Of a stretch of DNA of 48,239 bases, positions 32,389 through 39,858 are shown piece after piece. Within the stretch, counting starts at the first letter, position 1. Each line of letters starts with the position of its first letter. The stretch is from Erysipelotrichaceae bacterium (lineage in GTDB: Bacteria > Bacillota_I > Bacilli_A > Erysipelotrichales > Erysipelotrichaceae): the NCBI GenBank assembly GCA_017459795.1, contig JAFUCG010000113.1, positions 1-48,239 on the forward strand, written 5' to 3'. Both the position numbers and the translations under genes were made by a program. A model generated the notes under the pieces. That model did not search any database. It had not been told where the DNA came from and worked only from the letters and a program-made list of their open reading frames with translations.

Positions 32389-33213
32389 AATGTGTGTCTT
32401 CGTCAGATTTTTCGTTGCTTCTTCATAGTGCTTGGAACAGTAAATGTTAAAGATGATATCTATGAGATTCAGTTGAGATATTCTTGAAGACATTGTACCG
32501 CAGGAGAATAATGATTCATTTGAACTTGAGTGAATGGTCTTGTTACAGAGCTTTGAAAGTGAACTTTCCCCATAATGAGTAAGTGCTGCACAATAAGCGT
32601 TATTTCCTTTTGCTATTCTGGCTAATTCCAATAGTTCTTCTGTTTCTCCTGAGAAGGAGACAAAAAGACAGAAGTCATTACTCTTACAGTTCAATGCCTG
32701 AATCATTTGGGTATGGTATTCAGTTGTATAAAAACAGCTTCGGCCAAGACGGGTCATTTTAATGTACATGTCATTACATATGCCAAGGGATGAACCTAAA
32801 CCGAAGACATAGATGTTATGACTTTCATACAGCTTATCTACTACTTCTTCAATGGTTTTATTATTAATCAAATGACGAGAATCATGTAATGACTGAATAT
32901 TATTCTGAGTAGTCTTTTCGATTATTTCACTAATTGAGTCAGTTGCCATGATTGGATTATCTTCATGAGTTTCAGTATCGCCAAAGGCCATTAGTTCAGC
33001 CAATAGGGCATGTTTGAACTCCTTGAAGCCATCATAGCCCAGCTGTTTACATAATCTTACTATTGAACTAGGAGAAGAATAGGACTTCTTGGCCAGTTCA
33101 TGAATGGACATTTTTGTGACCTGATCAGGATTGTTGATGATGAAATCGGCAATCCCTTTTTCTACTGCCGAGACATTATTGAAAATTGATCTTAACTGTA
33201 TTATTGGTTTCAT
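32362..33213 (-). CDS. RpiR/MurR-family transcriptional regulator
   Basis: 283 residues. N-terminal HTH_6 domain (about 1-77) with ELAKKSYSSPSSIVRLCKQLGYDGFKEFKHAL, then a SIS sugar-phosphate-binding domain (about 110-250) with YVFGLGSSLGICNDMYIKM and LFVSFSGETEELLELARIAKG. The family senses phosphorylated sugars. It is divergent from the GNAT-PIG-L-PTS operon at 33332, the likely target. AAAGGAGCACATG precedes the start. An inverted repeat in the shared intergenic region is a good operator candidate. Confidence 0.9.
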   Translation of the reverse strand: MKPIIQLRSIFNNVSAVEKGIADFIINNPDQVTKMSIHELAKKSYSSPSSIVRLCKQLGYDGFKEFKHALLAELMAFGDTETHEDNPIMATDSISEIIEKTTQNNIQSLHDSRHLINNKTIEEVVDKLYESHNIYVFGLGSSLGICNDMYIKMTRLGRSCFYTTEYHTQMIQALNCKSNDFCLFVSFSGETEELLELARIAKGNNAYCAALTHYGESSLSKLCNKTIHSSSNESLFSCGTMSSRISQLNLIDIIFNIYCSKHYEEATKNLTKTHIKKAYTGKY

Positions 33214-33250
33214 TTCATGTGCTCCTTTGCCAGATTAAAAGGTTTATATG

Positions 33251-33270
33251 AAATATTGTACCAAATATTT
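33251..33270. promoter_or_regulatory. Candidate RpiR operator
   Basis: Perfect inverted repeat AAATATT-N6-AATATTT, between the divergent rpiR-like and GNAT-PTS genes and just upstream of the latter's -35. Confidence 0.5.
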
Positions 33271-33278
33271 TATAACTG

Positions 33279-33307
33279 TGTGAAATAAAATTTTGGAAAA
33301 CTATAAT
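33279..33307 (+). promoter_or_regulatory. Promoter for the GNAT-PIG-L-PTS operon
   Basis: TGTGAA, 17-base spacer, TATAAT, then GAGGA before the ATG at 33332. The -35 is weak, as expected for a regulated promoter. Confidence 0.5.
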
Positions 33308-33331
33308 TAAGGTATATATGAGGACAATAAT

Positions 33332-34270
33332 ATGGAAATAATCAATTATTTACAGAAGTATGAAGGGCAGATAGTCGATTTATGGAACCGCTGCTGCACC
33401 TTTGACAGTATCGATGTAAAGAAATTCCGTAAGCAGGCATTGTTTGATGATAACTTTGATCCTGCTCTTTCCTGGATAGCTTTAGATGGGGATAAGGTTG
33501 TCGGTTACATTCTGGCAACGAAAAGAAAGTTCCCGTATCTGGAAAGAGGAACAGAACCAACCAGGGGCTGGATCAATGTCATCTTCGTTGACGAGGAATA
33601 CAGAAAACAGGGAATAGGTCAGAAGCTTCTTGATCTGGCTGAAAACAAGTTAAAGGAAATGGGTGCCACTAATATTACCCTAGGCGCTTATTCACCATCA
33701 TATTTCTTCTGGGGCTTGGATCCTGATCATTATCCGGAATCAATTGAATTCTTTGAAAAGAATGGCTATAAGGGCTCTGAACAGCACTATTCAATGGGTA
33801 AGGATCTGCATGGTTTCCAGATTCCAGAGAAAACAAGAGAAAAGATGAAGGCTGCTGAAGAGAAGGGCTATCGCTTCTTCAACTTTGACTACAGCTATTG
33901 TGTTGAATTACTGGAATTCCTGAAAAAGGAATTTGGTGGCGGCTGGAAGAGAAATGCCTTATTAGCCATGCAGCAGGGAATAGCTGAAGATGTTCTTGTG
34001 CTGGTAACTGATCCAAGTGGTAAAATATGTGGTTGCTGCAACAGGGCAATCGACGGTAATCCTATGAGGTTTGGACCAATAGGCATTGCAGAAAGTGAAA
34101 GAAATGCCGGTTTAGGCAGTATATTACTGGATTACACCTGCTTTGAAATGTGTAAGAAGGGAATATACAGAATGTATTTCATAACAACCGATGATCCTGG
34201 CAGAAGATATTACGAAAGAAATGGATTATCTGTGATCCGTAGATTCATAACATATAAAAAGGAGATATAA
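33332..34270 (+). CDS. Tandem GNAT-domain acetyltransferase
   Basis: 312 residues with two GNAT domains. Domain 1 (about 1-160): WINVIFVDEEYRKQGIGQKLL with the acetyl-CoA loop RKQGIG. Domain 2 (about 170-312): IGIAESERNAGLGSILL with RNAGLG, and the C-terminal RRYYERNGL. Tandem layout resembles mycothiol synthase MshD, in which one domain is catalytic. AGGACAATAAT precedes the ATG. It is the first gene of a unit with a PIG-L-type protein and a mannose-family PTS, suggesting an acetylated amino compound. Substrate not readable. Confidence 0.82.
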   Translation: MEIINYLQKYEGQIVDLWNRCCTFDSIDVKKFRKQALFDDNFDPALSWIALDGDKVVGYILATKRKFPYLERGTEPTRGWINVIFVDEEYRKQGIGQKLLDLAENKLKEMGATNITLGAYSPSYFFWGLDPDHYPESIEFFEKNGYKGSEQHYSMGKDLHGFQIPEKTREKMKAAEEKGYRFFNFDYSYCVELLEFLKKEFGGGWKRNALLAMQQGIAEDVLVLVTDPSGKICGCCNRAIDGNPMRFGPIGIAESERNAGLGSILLDYTCFEMCKKGIYRMYFITTDDPGRRYYERNGLSVIRRFITYKKEI

Positions 34271-34271
34271 C

Positions 34272-34952
34272 ATGAGCAACATTAAAAGAGTAGTTTCAAT
34301 TGGTGCCCACAGCCTGGATGCCGAGTTAATGGGCGGACCATTATTACTTCGTTATGCCAGACAGGGAGCACACGTTACCTGCATGCATGTAACCCAGGGC
34401 AGACTGGAAGATCCAAACGCTACCAAGGAAGAATGCGAAGCATATCTTAAGCAATTACTGGAACAGAACAGAATCGCTGCTGAACACTTGGGCGGTGATT
34501 CAATCTGGTTAGGTTATGTAAGTTCAAACATGCCTTCAACAACAGAGTTCGCTGACCGTCTGGAGAAATATTTCACCGATGAAAAGGTTGATCTGGTCAT
34601 TACTCACTGGCGTGGCTCAATGCATCCTAGACACATCAATACTCATGATGCCGTTGTTACTGCCGTAAAGCACATGCATCAGAAAGGTTCAAATATCAAG
34701 CTGGTTTATGGCGAAACATTTGAAGACCTAGTTGGATTCATTCCTCAGTCATATTTCGTCTTAACCCAGGAAGAAGTAGAGCAGTGGTATAAGGCTTTGA
34801 ATACATACACTGTCTTCAGAGGTGGGGTCAATGATTTCCCTTATCAGAAATACTACCCAACAAATCTGAAGGTAAGATCAATTGAGGCCGGCACCGATGG
34901 GCCAACAGTATGCTACATGCATGCCTCATTAATTGAAAATGAAATGTGGTAA
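34272..34952 (+). CDS. PIG-L-type deacetylase homologue with altered active site
   Basis: 226 residues. PIG-L (MshB/BshB-like) N-acetyl sugar deacetylase fold: AHSLDAELMGG stands in the place of AHPDDxE, with His13, Asp16 and Glu18 kept, and H118-PRH-INTH125 in the place of HxDHxxxH. Position 15, the general base Asp in MshB as I recall, is Leu here, so activity is uncertain. It starts 1 base after the GNAT stop, with AAAAAGGAGATATAAC before the ATG. In context it could deacetylate a phosphorylated amino sugar taken in by the PTS, or bind without cleaving. Confidence 0.8.
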   Translation: MSNIKRVVSIGAHSLDAELMGGPLLLRYARQGAHVTCMHVTQGRLEDPNATKEECEAYLKQLLEQNRIAAEHLGGDSIWLGYVSSNMPSTTEFADRLEKYFTDEKVDLVITHWRGSMHPRHINTHDAVVTAVKHMHQKGSNIKLVYGETFEDLVGFIPQSYFVLTQEEVEQWYKALNTYTVFRGGVNDFPYQKYYPTNLKVRSIEAGTDGPTVCYMHASLIENEMW

Positions 34953-34964
34953 AGGTGAACGACA

Positions 34965-35453
34965 ATGGGAAAGTTATACGTAAGAGTAGATGACCGTCTG
35001 GTTCATGGTCAGACCGTAATGGCCTGGGGCCCGACCTTAGGCATTAAGGAAATAATCGCTGTTGATGATGTATCAGCAGCCAACCCAATGCTGAAGTCAA
35101 TCATGACCATGGGTGTTCCAAAGAACTATAAGACAAGCTTTGTTACAAGTGCAGAGGCCATTGATTTATTAAGCAAGCCTTCTGATGTTACAAGATTGCT
35201 CATCGTAAAGTTCCCTTCAGTTCTGGGAAAACTGAAGGAAGTAATAAAGGATTGCGAAATCATTTACTTAGGCAACATTGCCAAGAGAAGTGATACAAAT
35301 CATCAGTTGTCAGGTGCCACAGGCATATTCTTCTTATCTGATGAAGATGTAAAGACAATTGATGAACTTGTTGAATCTGGATTAAAAGTCTGTTTCCAGC
35401 AATTGCCAACTACCAGCATGACAACCTGGGCAGACTTTAAGAAAACATTATAA
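34965..35453 (+). CDS. Mannose-family PTS IIB component
   Basis: 162 residues, cytoplasmic phosphoryl carrier. Phosphorylated His14 in RVDDRLVHGQT, the hallmark start of mannose/sorbose IIB. Complete IIB length. Ribosome site AAAGGTG. It is followed by IIC and IID, but no IIA domain is attached or encoded nearby, so phosphate must come from a IIA elsewhere. Substrate not known; presence of a deacetylase homologue and GNAT suggests an amino sugar. Confidence 0.9.
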   Translation: MGKLYVRVDDRLVHGQTVMAWGPTLGIKEIIAVDDVSAANPMLKSIMTMGVPKNYKTSFVTSAEAIDLLSKPSDVTRLLIVKFPSVLGKLKEVIKDCEIIYLGNIAKRSDTNHQLSGATGIFFLSDEDVKTIDELVESGLKVCFQQLPTTSMTTWADFKKTL

Positions 35454-35480
35454 GGAATAAAGGAAAAGAAGGAGATAATT

Positions 35481-36254
35481 ATGAGTACAATTCAAATTGT
35501 TCTGGTTGCACTATTTGTCTATCTTGGTTCCATCGGCTCAGTTGTAGGTAATACAATTGGCTGGTACGCTTTAGGTAGACCATTAGTTGCTTCATTTGTA
35601 GTAGGTGTTATTACCGGAGACTTGCAGGATGCAATGGTAGTAGGCATACCATTACAGATCATGTACATGGGTTCGGTAACTCCAGGTGGAGCTGTTGCAT
35701 GGGATTTGTCATATGCAACTTACATCGGTACTGCTGGAGCTATCATGTTCGGTAAGGGTGCTGGTGCTTCTGAACTGATCGGTTACGCAGTATTGTTTGC
35801 CGGTATCGGTGGATTTGTTGGTCAGTTAATGTGGAACTTATCATATGCACTTAACCTGCCATTAAACAGACTTGCCAAGAAATATGCTGATGCAGGTGAT
35901 ACAAAGCACATGTATGTTCCTAACGTTGTCGGTGGTCAGATAATCGGTTTTGCCTGCAGATTCATTCCTGCAGTAATCGTCTTATCAGCACTTAACTTAG
36001 GATCTGCACAGGCTGATTTCGCTAACATGATCCCTGGCTGGTTAACACAGTTCTTATCAGTATTCGGTGGCATGATGGCTGCTCTTGGAATGGGTATAAT
36101 TCTGTCATTCTTAGTAAAGAAGGGCTGGCATTACGCAGTCTTCTTAGCAGGCTTCATTCTTGTTACATATTTCAATCTGTCTACAATGGCAGTAGCAGTA
36201 ATCGCAACGATCGTTGGTGTTGTCTTCTATGCTGCTGAAACAAAGGAGGCTTAA
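35481..36254 (+). CDS. Mannose-family PTS IIC component
   Basis: 257 residues, about seven or eight helices. IIC motifs: IGSVVGNTIGWYALGRPLV, VVGIPLQIMYMGSVTPGGAVAWDLSYATYIG and GKGAGASELIGYAV region. Membrane channel part that forms the sugar path with IID. GAAGGAG precedes the ATG. The IID ribosome site (AAAGGAGG) lies in its last codons. Confidence 0.9.
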   Translation: MSTIQIVLVALFVYLGSIGSVVGNTIGWYALGRPLVASFVVGVITGDLQDAMVVGIPLQIMYMGSVTPGGAVAWDLSYATYIGTAGAIMFGKGAGASELIGYAVLFAGIGGFVGQLMWNLSYALNLPLNRLAKKYADAGDTKHMYVPNVVGGQIIGFACRFIPAVIVLSALNLGSAQADFANMIPGWLTQFLSVFGGMMAALGMGIILSFLVKKGWHYAVFLAGFILVTYFNLSTMAVAVIATIVGVVFYAAETKEA

Positions 36255-36257
36255 ATC

Positions 36258-37127
36258 ATGGCTGAAAAGAAAATAAGTCCAAAGACATTAAAGAAGTCTT
36301 TCTTAAACTGGTTCTTCTGGAACGGCTGTTCACAGCAGGCTGAATCAATGCTGGGTATGGCATTTGGTCAGTCAATGGCTCCGGTAATTGATGAATTATA
36401 TGATACAAAGGAAGAAAAGGCAGCTGCCTTAAACAGACACATTACATTGTTCAATACTGAATCACAGGTTGGTTCAATCTGTAACGGCATTACCTGTGCC
36501 TTGGAAGAATCATTGGCAAATGGCCAGTGTACTCCTGAAGTAATTGAATCAGTTAAGGTTGCCTTAATTGGTCCTACAAGTGCAATTGGTGACTCTTTAT
36601 GGGTCGCAACGATCATCCCAATTCTGTTGACAATCTGCTTGTCAATTGCAGAAGCTAATCCATCAACAGCATGGATCGGCGCAGTCATTTATCTGATTGC
36701 CTATCCTATCGGCACCTGCATCTTAAGCTGGAACTTATTCAGATTAGGTTACAGATCAGGCTTAGAAGGATTACAGAACTTAATGGCATCAGGCAAGCTT
36801 GATAAGCTGACAGATGCATTAACATTGGTTGGCTTAATTGTTACCGGTGCATTAACTGCTTCATTCGTTTCAGCTTCATTACCAATTCAGATCACTAAGG
36901 AAGTAGCTGACTATACAGGTGCTGAAGTTGTATACAACACTGTAGTATTATTCAACGCTGATAACATGCTCAACAGCATTTTCCCTAAGATCTTACCATT
37001 AGGCTTAACCTTATTAGTTTACTATCTGTATTCTAAGAAGAAATGGTCTCCAATGAAGCTCATGGGCTTAATCGCTGTATTGGCAGCTATCTTAACCGCC
37101 ATCGGTAAGGTATCAGGCGTTTACTAG
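36258..37127 (+). CDS. Mannose-family PTS IID component
   Basis: 289 residues. IID motifs: LNWFFWNGCSQQAESMLGMAFGQSMAPVIDELYD in the N-terminal part, NRHITLFNTESQVGSICNGITCALEES, and a membrane C-terminal half. Partner of IIC for uptake and phosphorylation of the sugar. The usual length for IID is 270-300. It starts 3 bases after IIC. Followed by a structured 3' region and a terminator. Confidence 0.9.
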   Translation: MAEKKISPKTLKKSFLNWFFWNGCSQQAESMLGMAFGQSMAPVIDELYDTKEEKAAALNRHITLFNTESQVGSICNGITCALEESLANGQCTPEVIESVKVALIGPTSAIGDSLWVATIIPILLTICLSIAEANPSTAWIGAVIYLIAYPIGTCILSWNLFRLGYRSGLEGLQNLMASGKLDKLTDALTLVGLIVTGALTASFVSASLPIQITKEVADYTGAEVVYNTVVLFNADNMLNSIFPKILPLGLTLLVYYLYSKKKWSPMKLMGLIAVLAAILTAIGKVSGVY

Positions 37128-37151
37128 AATTTAAGATATTAATGCTGGGAA

Positions 37152-37234
37152 ACAGATGTTGTCTTCTCCCCTGGGTGAATATTTAGGAGCATTGCTCATT
37201 GCGGGTACGAGATATTCTGGAAAAATACATCTGT
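37152..37234 (+). ncRNA. Structured 3' UTR element or small RNA candidate
   Basis: Nested complementary segments: ACAGATGT/ACATCTGT (37152-37159 with 37227-37234), GAATAT/ATATTC (37177-37182 with 37212-37217) and GAGC/GCTC hairpin (37187-37197), directly followed by a strong terminator. No gene lies downstream on this strand, so it would act as a 3' UTR element or separate RNA rather than a riboswitch. No known family recognised. Confidence 0.45.
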
Positions 37235-37237
37235 AAT

Positions 37238-37265
37238 AAAAAAGGAACTTACGAGTTCCTTTTTT
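37238..37265. terminator. Bidirectional intrinsic terminator
   Basis: Perfect 12-base stem AAAAAAGGAACT/AGTTCCTTTTTT with a TACG loop, between the converging IID and FliB-like genes. Confidence 0.85.
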
Positions 37266-38299
37266 TATAGCTTTAACAGTAATGCCGGATATTTAACTAT
37301 GACGTTAATGTTGTAGTAGAAAGGTGAATGGTCTACCAGATGGAATAATGCCGCACACACGTCAATGAGATCTTCCTTTAAAGGATGTTGCGAGGTATAG
37401 CCAACACACAGGAATCTTAACAGACCATAGGTTGCACATAAGCCCTTGTAGGCATCCGTCTTGTCAAAACGTGAGTCAACGAAAGGGAAGTTCTCATACA
37501 TCATGGAATTGTTGATGAGGTTTTCAAAAAATCTCATCCAGTCAGGGAATCTTTCTTCAAAGGCAACGCAGTCCCGCCTGTAAAGAACTTCATTGTTTCT
37601 GTAACGGTTAATTACTGTTTCTGCGTAGTCGGAAAGAATGCTGAAGCGATTTACCAGTGTTTCCAATACTTCTATTGCCATCTGGATCGGATCATCAGCC
37701 TGTAATGAGTCATGCTTAAAGGCTTCTTCGTTTACCAATAGACAGACCTTTTCAATGTTATGGCTTAAGCTGTTTGTCTTATCAGAGAAGATCTTCTGAA
37801 ACTTTAAAATCATTTCGACATCTTCTTGAGAAACGGTTGAGATGTTATTGGCTGAGGTATTAAGTTCCGTTTTTGTCAGATTAAGGTTTTCACTGTCATA
37901 AATGAGTTCAACCGTTCTTTCACAGGCATTGGAACAGATGGCCATATTCTGATCATTTATTCGCTTGTAACTGCGAGGGAATAAGCGGCAGATTTCAGGA
38001 ATGAACTGTTCCCCCTTTTCCTTATGTAAAAGACACAAGCCATCCTGATAAAGCTGACACTCACCAAGCCAGTTGAAGTCTATTAATCTGTACCGTTCTT
38101 CACTTATGATCTCAGGTTCCTTAAAGCCTAGTGAAATACGCTTACTAAGTTCATCAGAACAATCTGCGGTAATTATGCGTTCATAGGCAGCCTTACTGAC
38201 AGGTATGCGCCATCTGCTGCAGCATGTGCTGCGGCATTTGTCAGTCTTACAGCTAAACTTCTTGAAATAATCAGGTACCAGCCATTCGTTGTTTTTCAT
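37265..38299 (-). CDS. FliB-like Cys-cluster protein (flagellin lysine-N-methylase family)
   Basis: 344 residues from the ATG at 38299, preceded by AAAGGAACAC; an in-frame ATG at 38320 overlaps that site. FliB-family features: N-terminal SCKTDKCRSTCCSRWRI (Cys cluster), then CQLYQDGLCLLHKEKGEQFIPEICRLFPRSY with Cys at each end. FliB is a lysine methylase for flagellin, but no flagellar or motility gene is in this window. Many homologues in non-motile Firmicutes have no known target; the Cys cluster suggests an Fe-S or zinc site. Single gene. Confidence 0.75.
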   Translation of the reverse strand: MKNNEWLVPDYFKKFSCKTDKCRSTCCSRWRIPVSKAAYERIITADCSDELSKRISLGFKEPEIISEERYRLIDFNWLGECQLYQDGLCLLHKEKGEQFIPEICRLFPRSYKRINDQNMAICSNACERTVELIYDSENLNLTKTELNTSANNISTVSQEDVEMILKFQKIFSDKTNSLSHNIEKVCLLVNEEAFKHDSLQADDPIQMAIEVLETLVNRFSILSDYAETVINRYRNNEVLYRRDCVAFEERFPDWMRFFENLINNSMMYENFPFVDSRFDKTDAYKGLCATYGLLRFLCVGYTSQHPLKEDLIDVCAALFHLVDHSPFYYNINVIVKYPALLLKL

Positions 38300-38421
38300 A
38301 AGTGTGTTCCTTTGAGACATTCAATATTTTAGAAAAACAGACGTGAAAAATCCATTAAAATACACAAATTTACATGCGCACAATGGTATAATCAAGGTAA
38401 GAAAAAAGCGAGGAAATAATA

Positions 38422-39105
38422 ATGCCAATTGAACTACTATCTGAGAAAGTCATTCATAGCCTCTTTTTAAAGGGCTTAGGTTTAATGCCGGCTCCTAAGG
38501 TAATTGAGGGAAAGAAGTTAATTGCCTGCATCGGTGACAGCGTTACCTATGGTGCTGGCGTACAGGGACAAACGGAATATACATGGGAATACTATCTTAA
38601 TGAACTATTGGGAAATGAGTATCAGGTTCTGAACTATGGAATCAATGCCAGAACCTTAATGAGCAGTGGTGATTATCCATACACTAAGGAAAGATACTAC
38701 AGGATTTCTCAGAGCGTTGAAGCTGATACCTACATTCTGATGTTAGGTACAAATGATGCCAAGCCATATAACTGGCATGAAAAGAAATTTGAAAATGAAT
38801 ATCTGTTCTTTGTCAGAAGCTTTCTTGATTTGCCACATAAGCCAAGAGTTATCTTAATGACCCCACCGCAGTGCTATCCAGATCCTGAGATAGGCGTGGT
38901 AGCCTTTGACATCGATGCTAATAACATTGATAACTACATTGTTCCAATCGTTAAAAAGATTGGTGAACAGTTAAATCTGGAAGTCATTGATCTGCACGAA
39001 TATACCCAAGAGCACCCAGAGTGGTTTGTTGATGGCGTACATCCAAATGCCACAGGCAATAAGATGTTTGCGGAACTCATCTGTAACAGTTTCATTGAAA
39101 GATAG
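38422..39105 (+). CDS. SGNH/GDSL-family hydrolase
   Basis: 227 residues, cytoplasmic (no signal peptide). Block I ACIGDSVTYGAG with nucleophile Ser40, block II YGINARTL (Gly), block III LGTNDAK (Asn), block V DGVHPNATG (Asp and His). A complete SGNH set, so an esterase, acetyl-xylan esterase-like or lysophospholipase activity is expected; substrate unknown. The N-terminal 30 residues before the first strand are unusual. GAGGAAAT precedes the ATG. Alone between the FliB-like gene and the ECF operon. Confidence 0.87.
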   Translation: MPIELLSEKVIHSLFLKGLGLMPAPKVIEGKKLIACIGDSVTYGAGVQGQTEYTWEYYLNELLGNEYQVLNYGINARTLMSSGDYPYTKERYYRISQSVEADTYILMLGTNDAKPYNWHEKKFENEYLFFVRSFLDLPHKPRVILMTPPQCYPDPEIGVVAFDIDANNIDNYIVPIVKKIGEQLNLEVIDLHEYTQEHPEWFVDGVHPNATGNKMFAELICNSFIER

Positions 39106-39163
39106 ACATGTCTCTGAAATGAGACAGTAAGGTTCAAACTGAGCAGTAATACGGTGGTATTTC

Positions 39164-39192
39164 TTGAATCATGACCGTAATAATGATAAGAT
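39164..39192 (+). promoter_or_regulatory. Promoter for the second ECF operon
   Basis: TTGAAT, 17-base spacer, TAAGAT with a TGA extension, 31 bases before the S-component ATG, which has AAAGGGGATG in front. Two small hairpins (39109-39126 and 39150-39179) lie upstream of the start site and so outside the message. Confidence 0.5.
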
Positions 39193-39222
39193 GATTAAGT
39201 TAAATAAAGGGGATGAACATTT

Positions 39223-39768
39223 ATGAAAAACGATGCTGTTAAAAAAGTAGTTGCTACTGGTATCGGTGCTGCATTATTCTTTGTATTAGCCCGTTTCGTA
39301 GCAGTTCCAAGTGGTATTCCTAATACCAACATTGCCTTCCAGTATGGAATCCAGTCATTCTTCGCTGTAGTCTACGGACCAGTTGTTGGTTGTCTGTCAG
39401 GTTTCATCGGTCACGTTCTCACAGACATGAGCTGGGGCGGCGTTTGGTGGTCATGGGCATTCGGGACAGCCGTATATGGCCTGATCGTTGGTTTATTCGC
39501 TAAGAAGATCAACATTGAAAGCGGCGAATTCGGTAAGAAGGCTCTTGTTAACTTCGCAATCGCAAACTGCCTGGCTAATGTAGTTGCATGGCCTATCATC
39601 GCAGCTGTAGGTGACGTAGTCATTTACAAGGAAGACTTCAAGATCGTTGTTGCACAGTTAGCTGTAGCTGCTATCGCAGACTTCTTATGTGCAATGGTAA
39701 TCGGCGGTTTATTACTGTACGGCTATTCAAAGACAATCGCTAAGACCGGTTCACTGGATAAGGAATAA
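39223..39768 (+). CDS. ECF S component, UPF0397 family
   Basis: 181 residues, about six helices. UPF0397 pattern: VVATGIGAALFFVLARFVAVPSGIPNTNIAF, VVYGPVVGCLSGFIGHVLTD, WWSWAFGTAVYGLIVGL. Substrate-binding subunit of an ECF importer. Its family has no firm substrate that I know of. It heads an operon whose last genes encode two SAM hydroxide adenosyltransferase-family proteins, so SAM or a related sulfur/adenosyl compound, or a product such as methionine or adenosine, is a reasonable cargo to test. A terminator-like hairpin separates it from the ATPase gene. Confidence 0.85.
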   Translation: MKNDAVKKVVATGIGAALFFVLARFVAVPSGIPNTNIAFQYGIQSFFAVVYGPVVGCLSGFIGHVLTDMSWGGVWWSWAFGTAVYGLIVGLFAKKINIESGEFGKKALVNFAIANCLANVVAWPIIAAVGDVVIYKEDFKIVVAQLAVAAIADFLCAMVIGGLLLYGYSKTIAKTGSLDKE

Positions 39769-39783
39769 CGATTTGTATTTTAC

Positions 39784-39837
39784 AGGCTTAAAGTTAGTTC
39801 CGGTCTATGACCTGAATGAACTGTAGGCCTTTTTTTG
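39784..39837 (+). terminator. Intercistronic terminator within the ECF operon
   Basis: Long imperfect stem from AGGC to GCCT with an inner GGTC-TAT-GACC, followed by TTTTTTT, between the S-component and ATPase genes. Likely partial, giving more S than ATPase. Confidence 0.6.
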
Positions 39838-39858
39838 TTTTCTTAAAGAGGTATGTTT

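Noticed and set aside
39106-39180. Hairpins TGTCTC/GAGACA and TACGGT/ACCGTA as a SAM or preQ1 riboswitch before the UPF0397 gene
   Set aside because: They lie upstream of the best promoter (39164-39192), have no T run, and none of the conserved cores of those riboswitches is visible.
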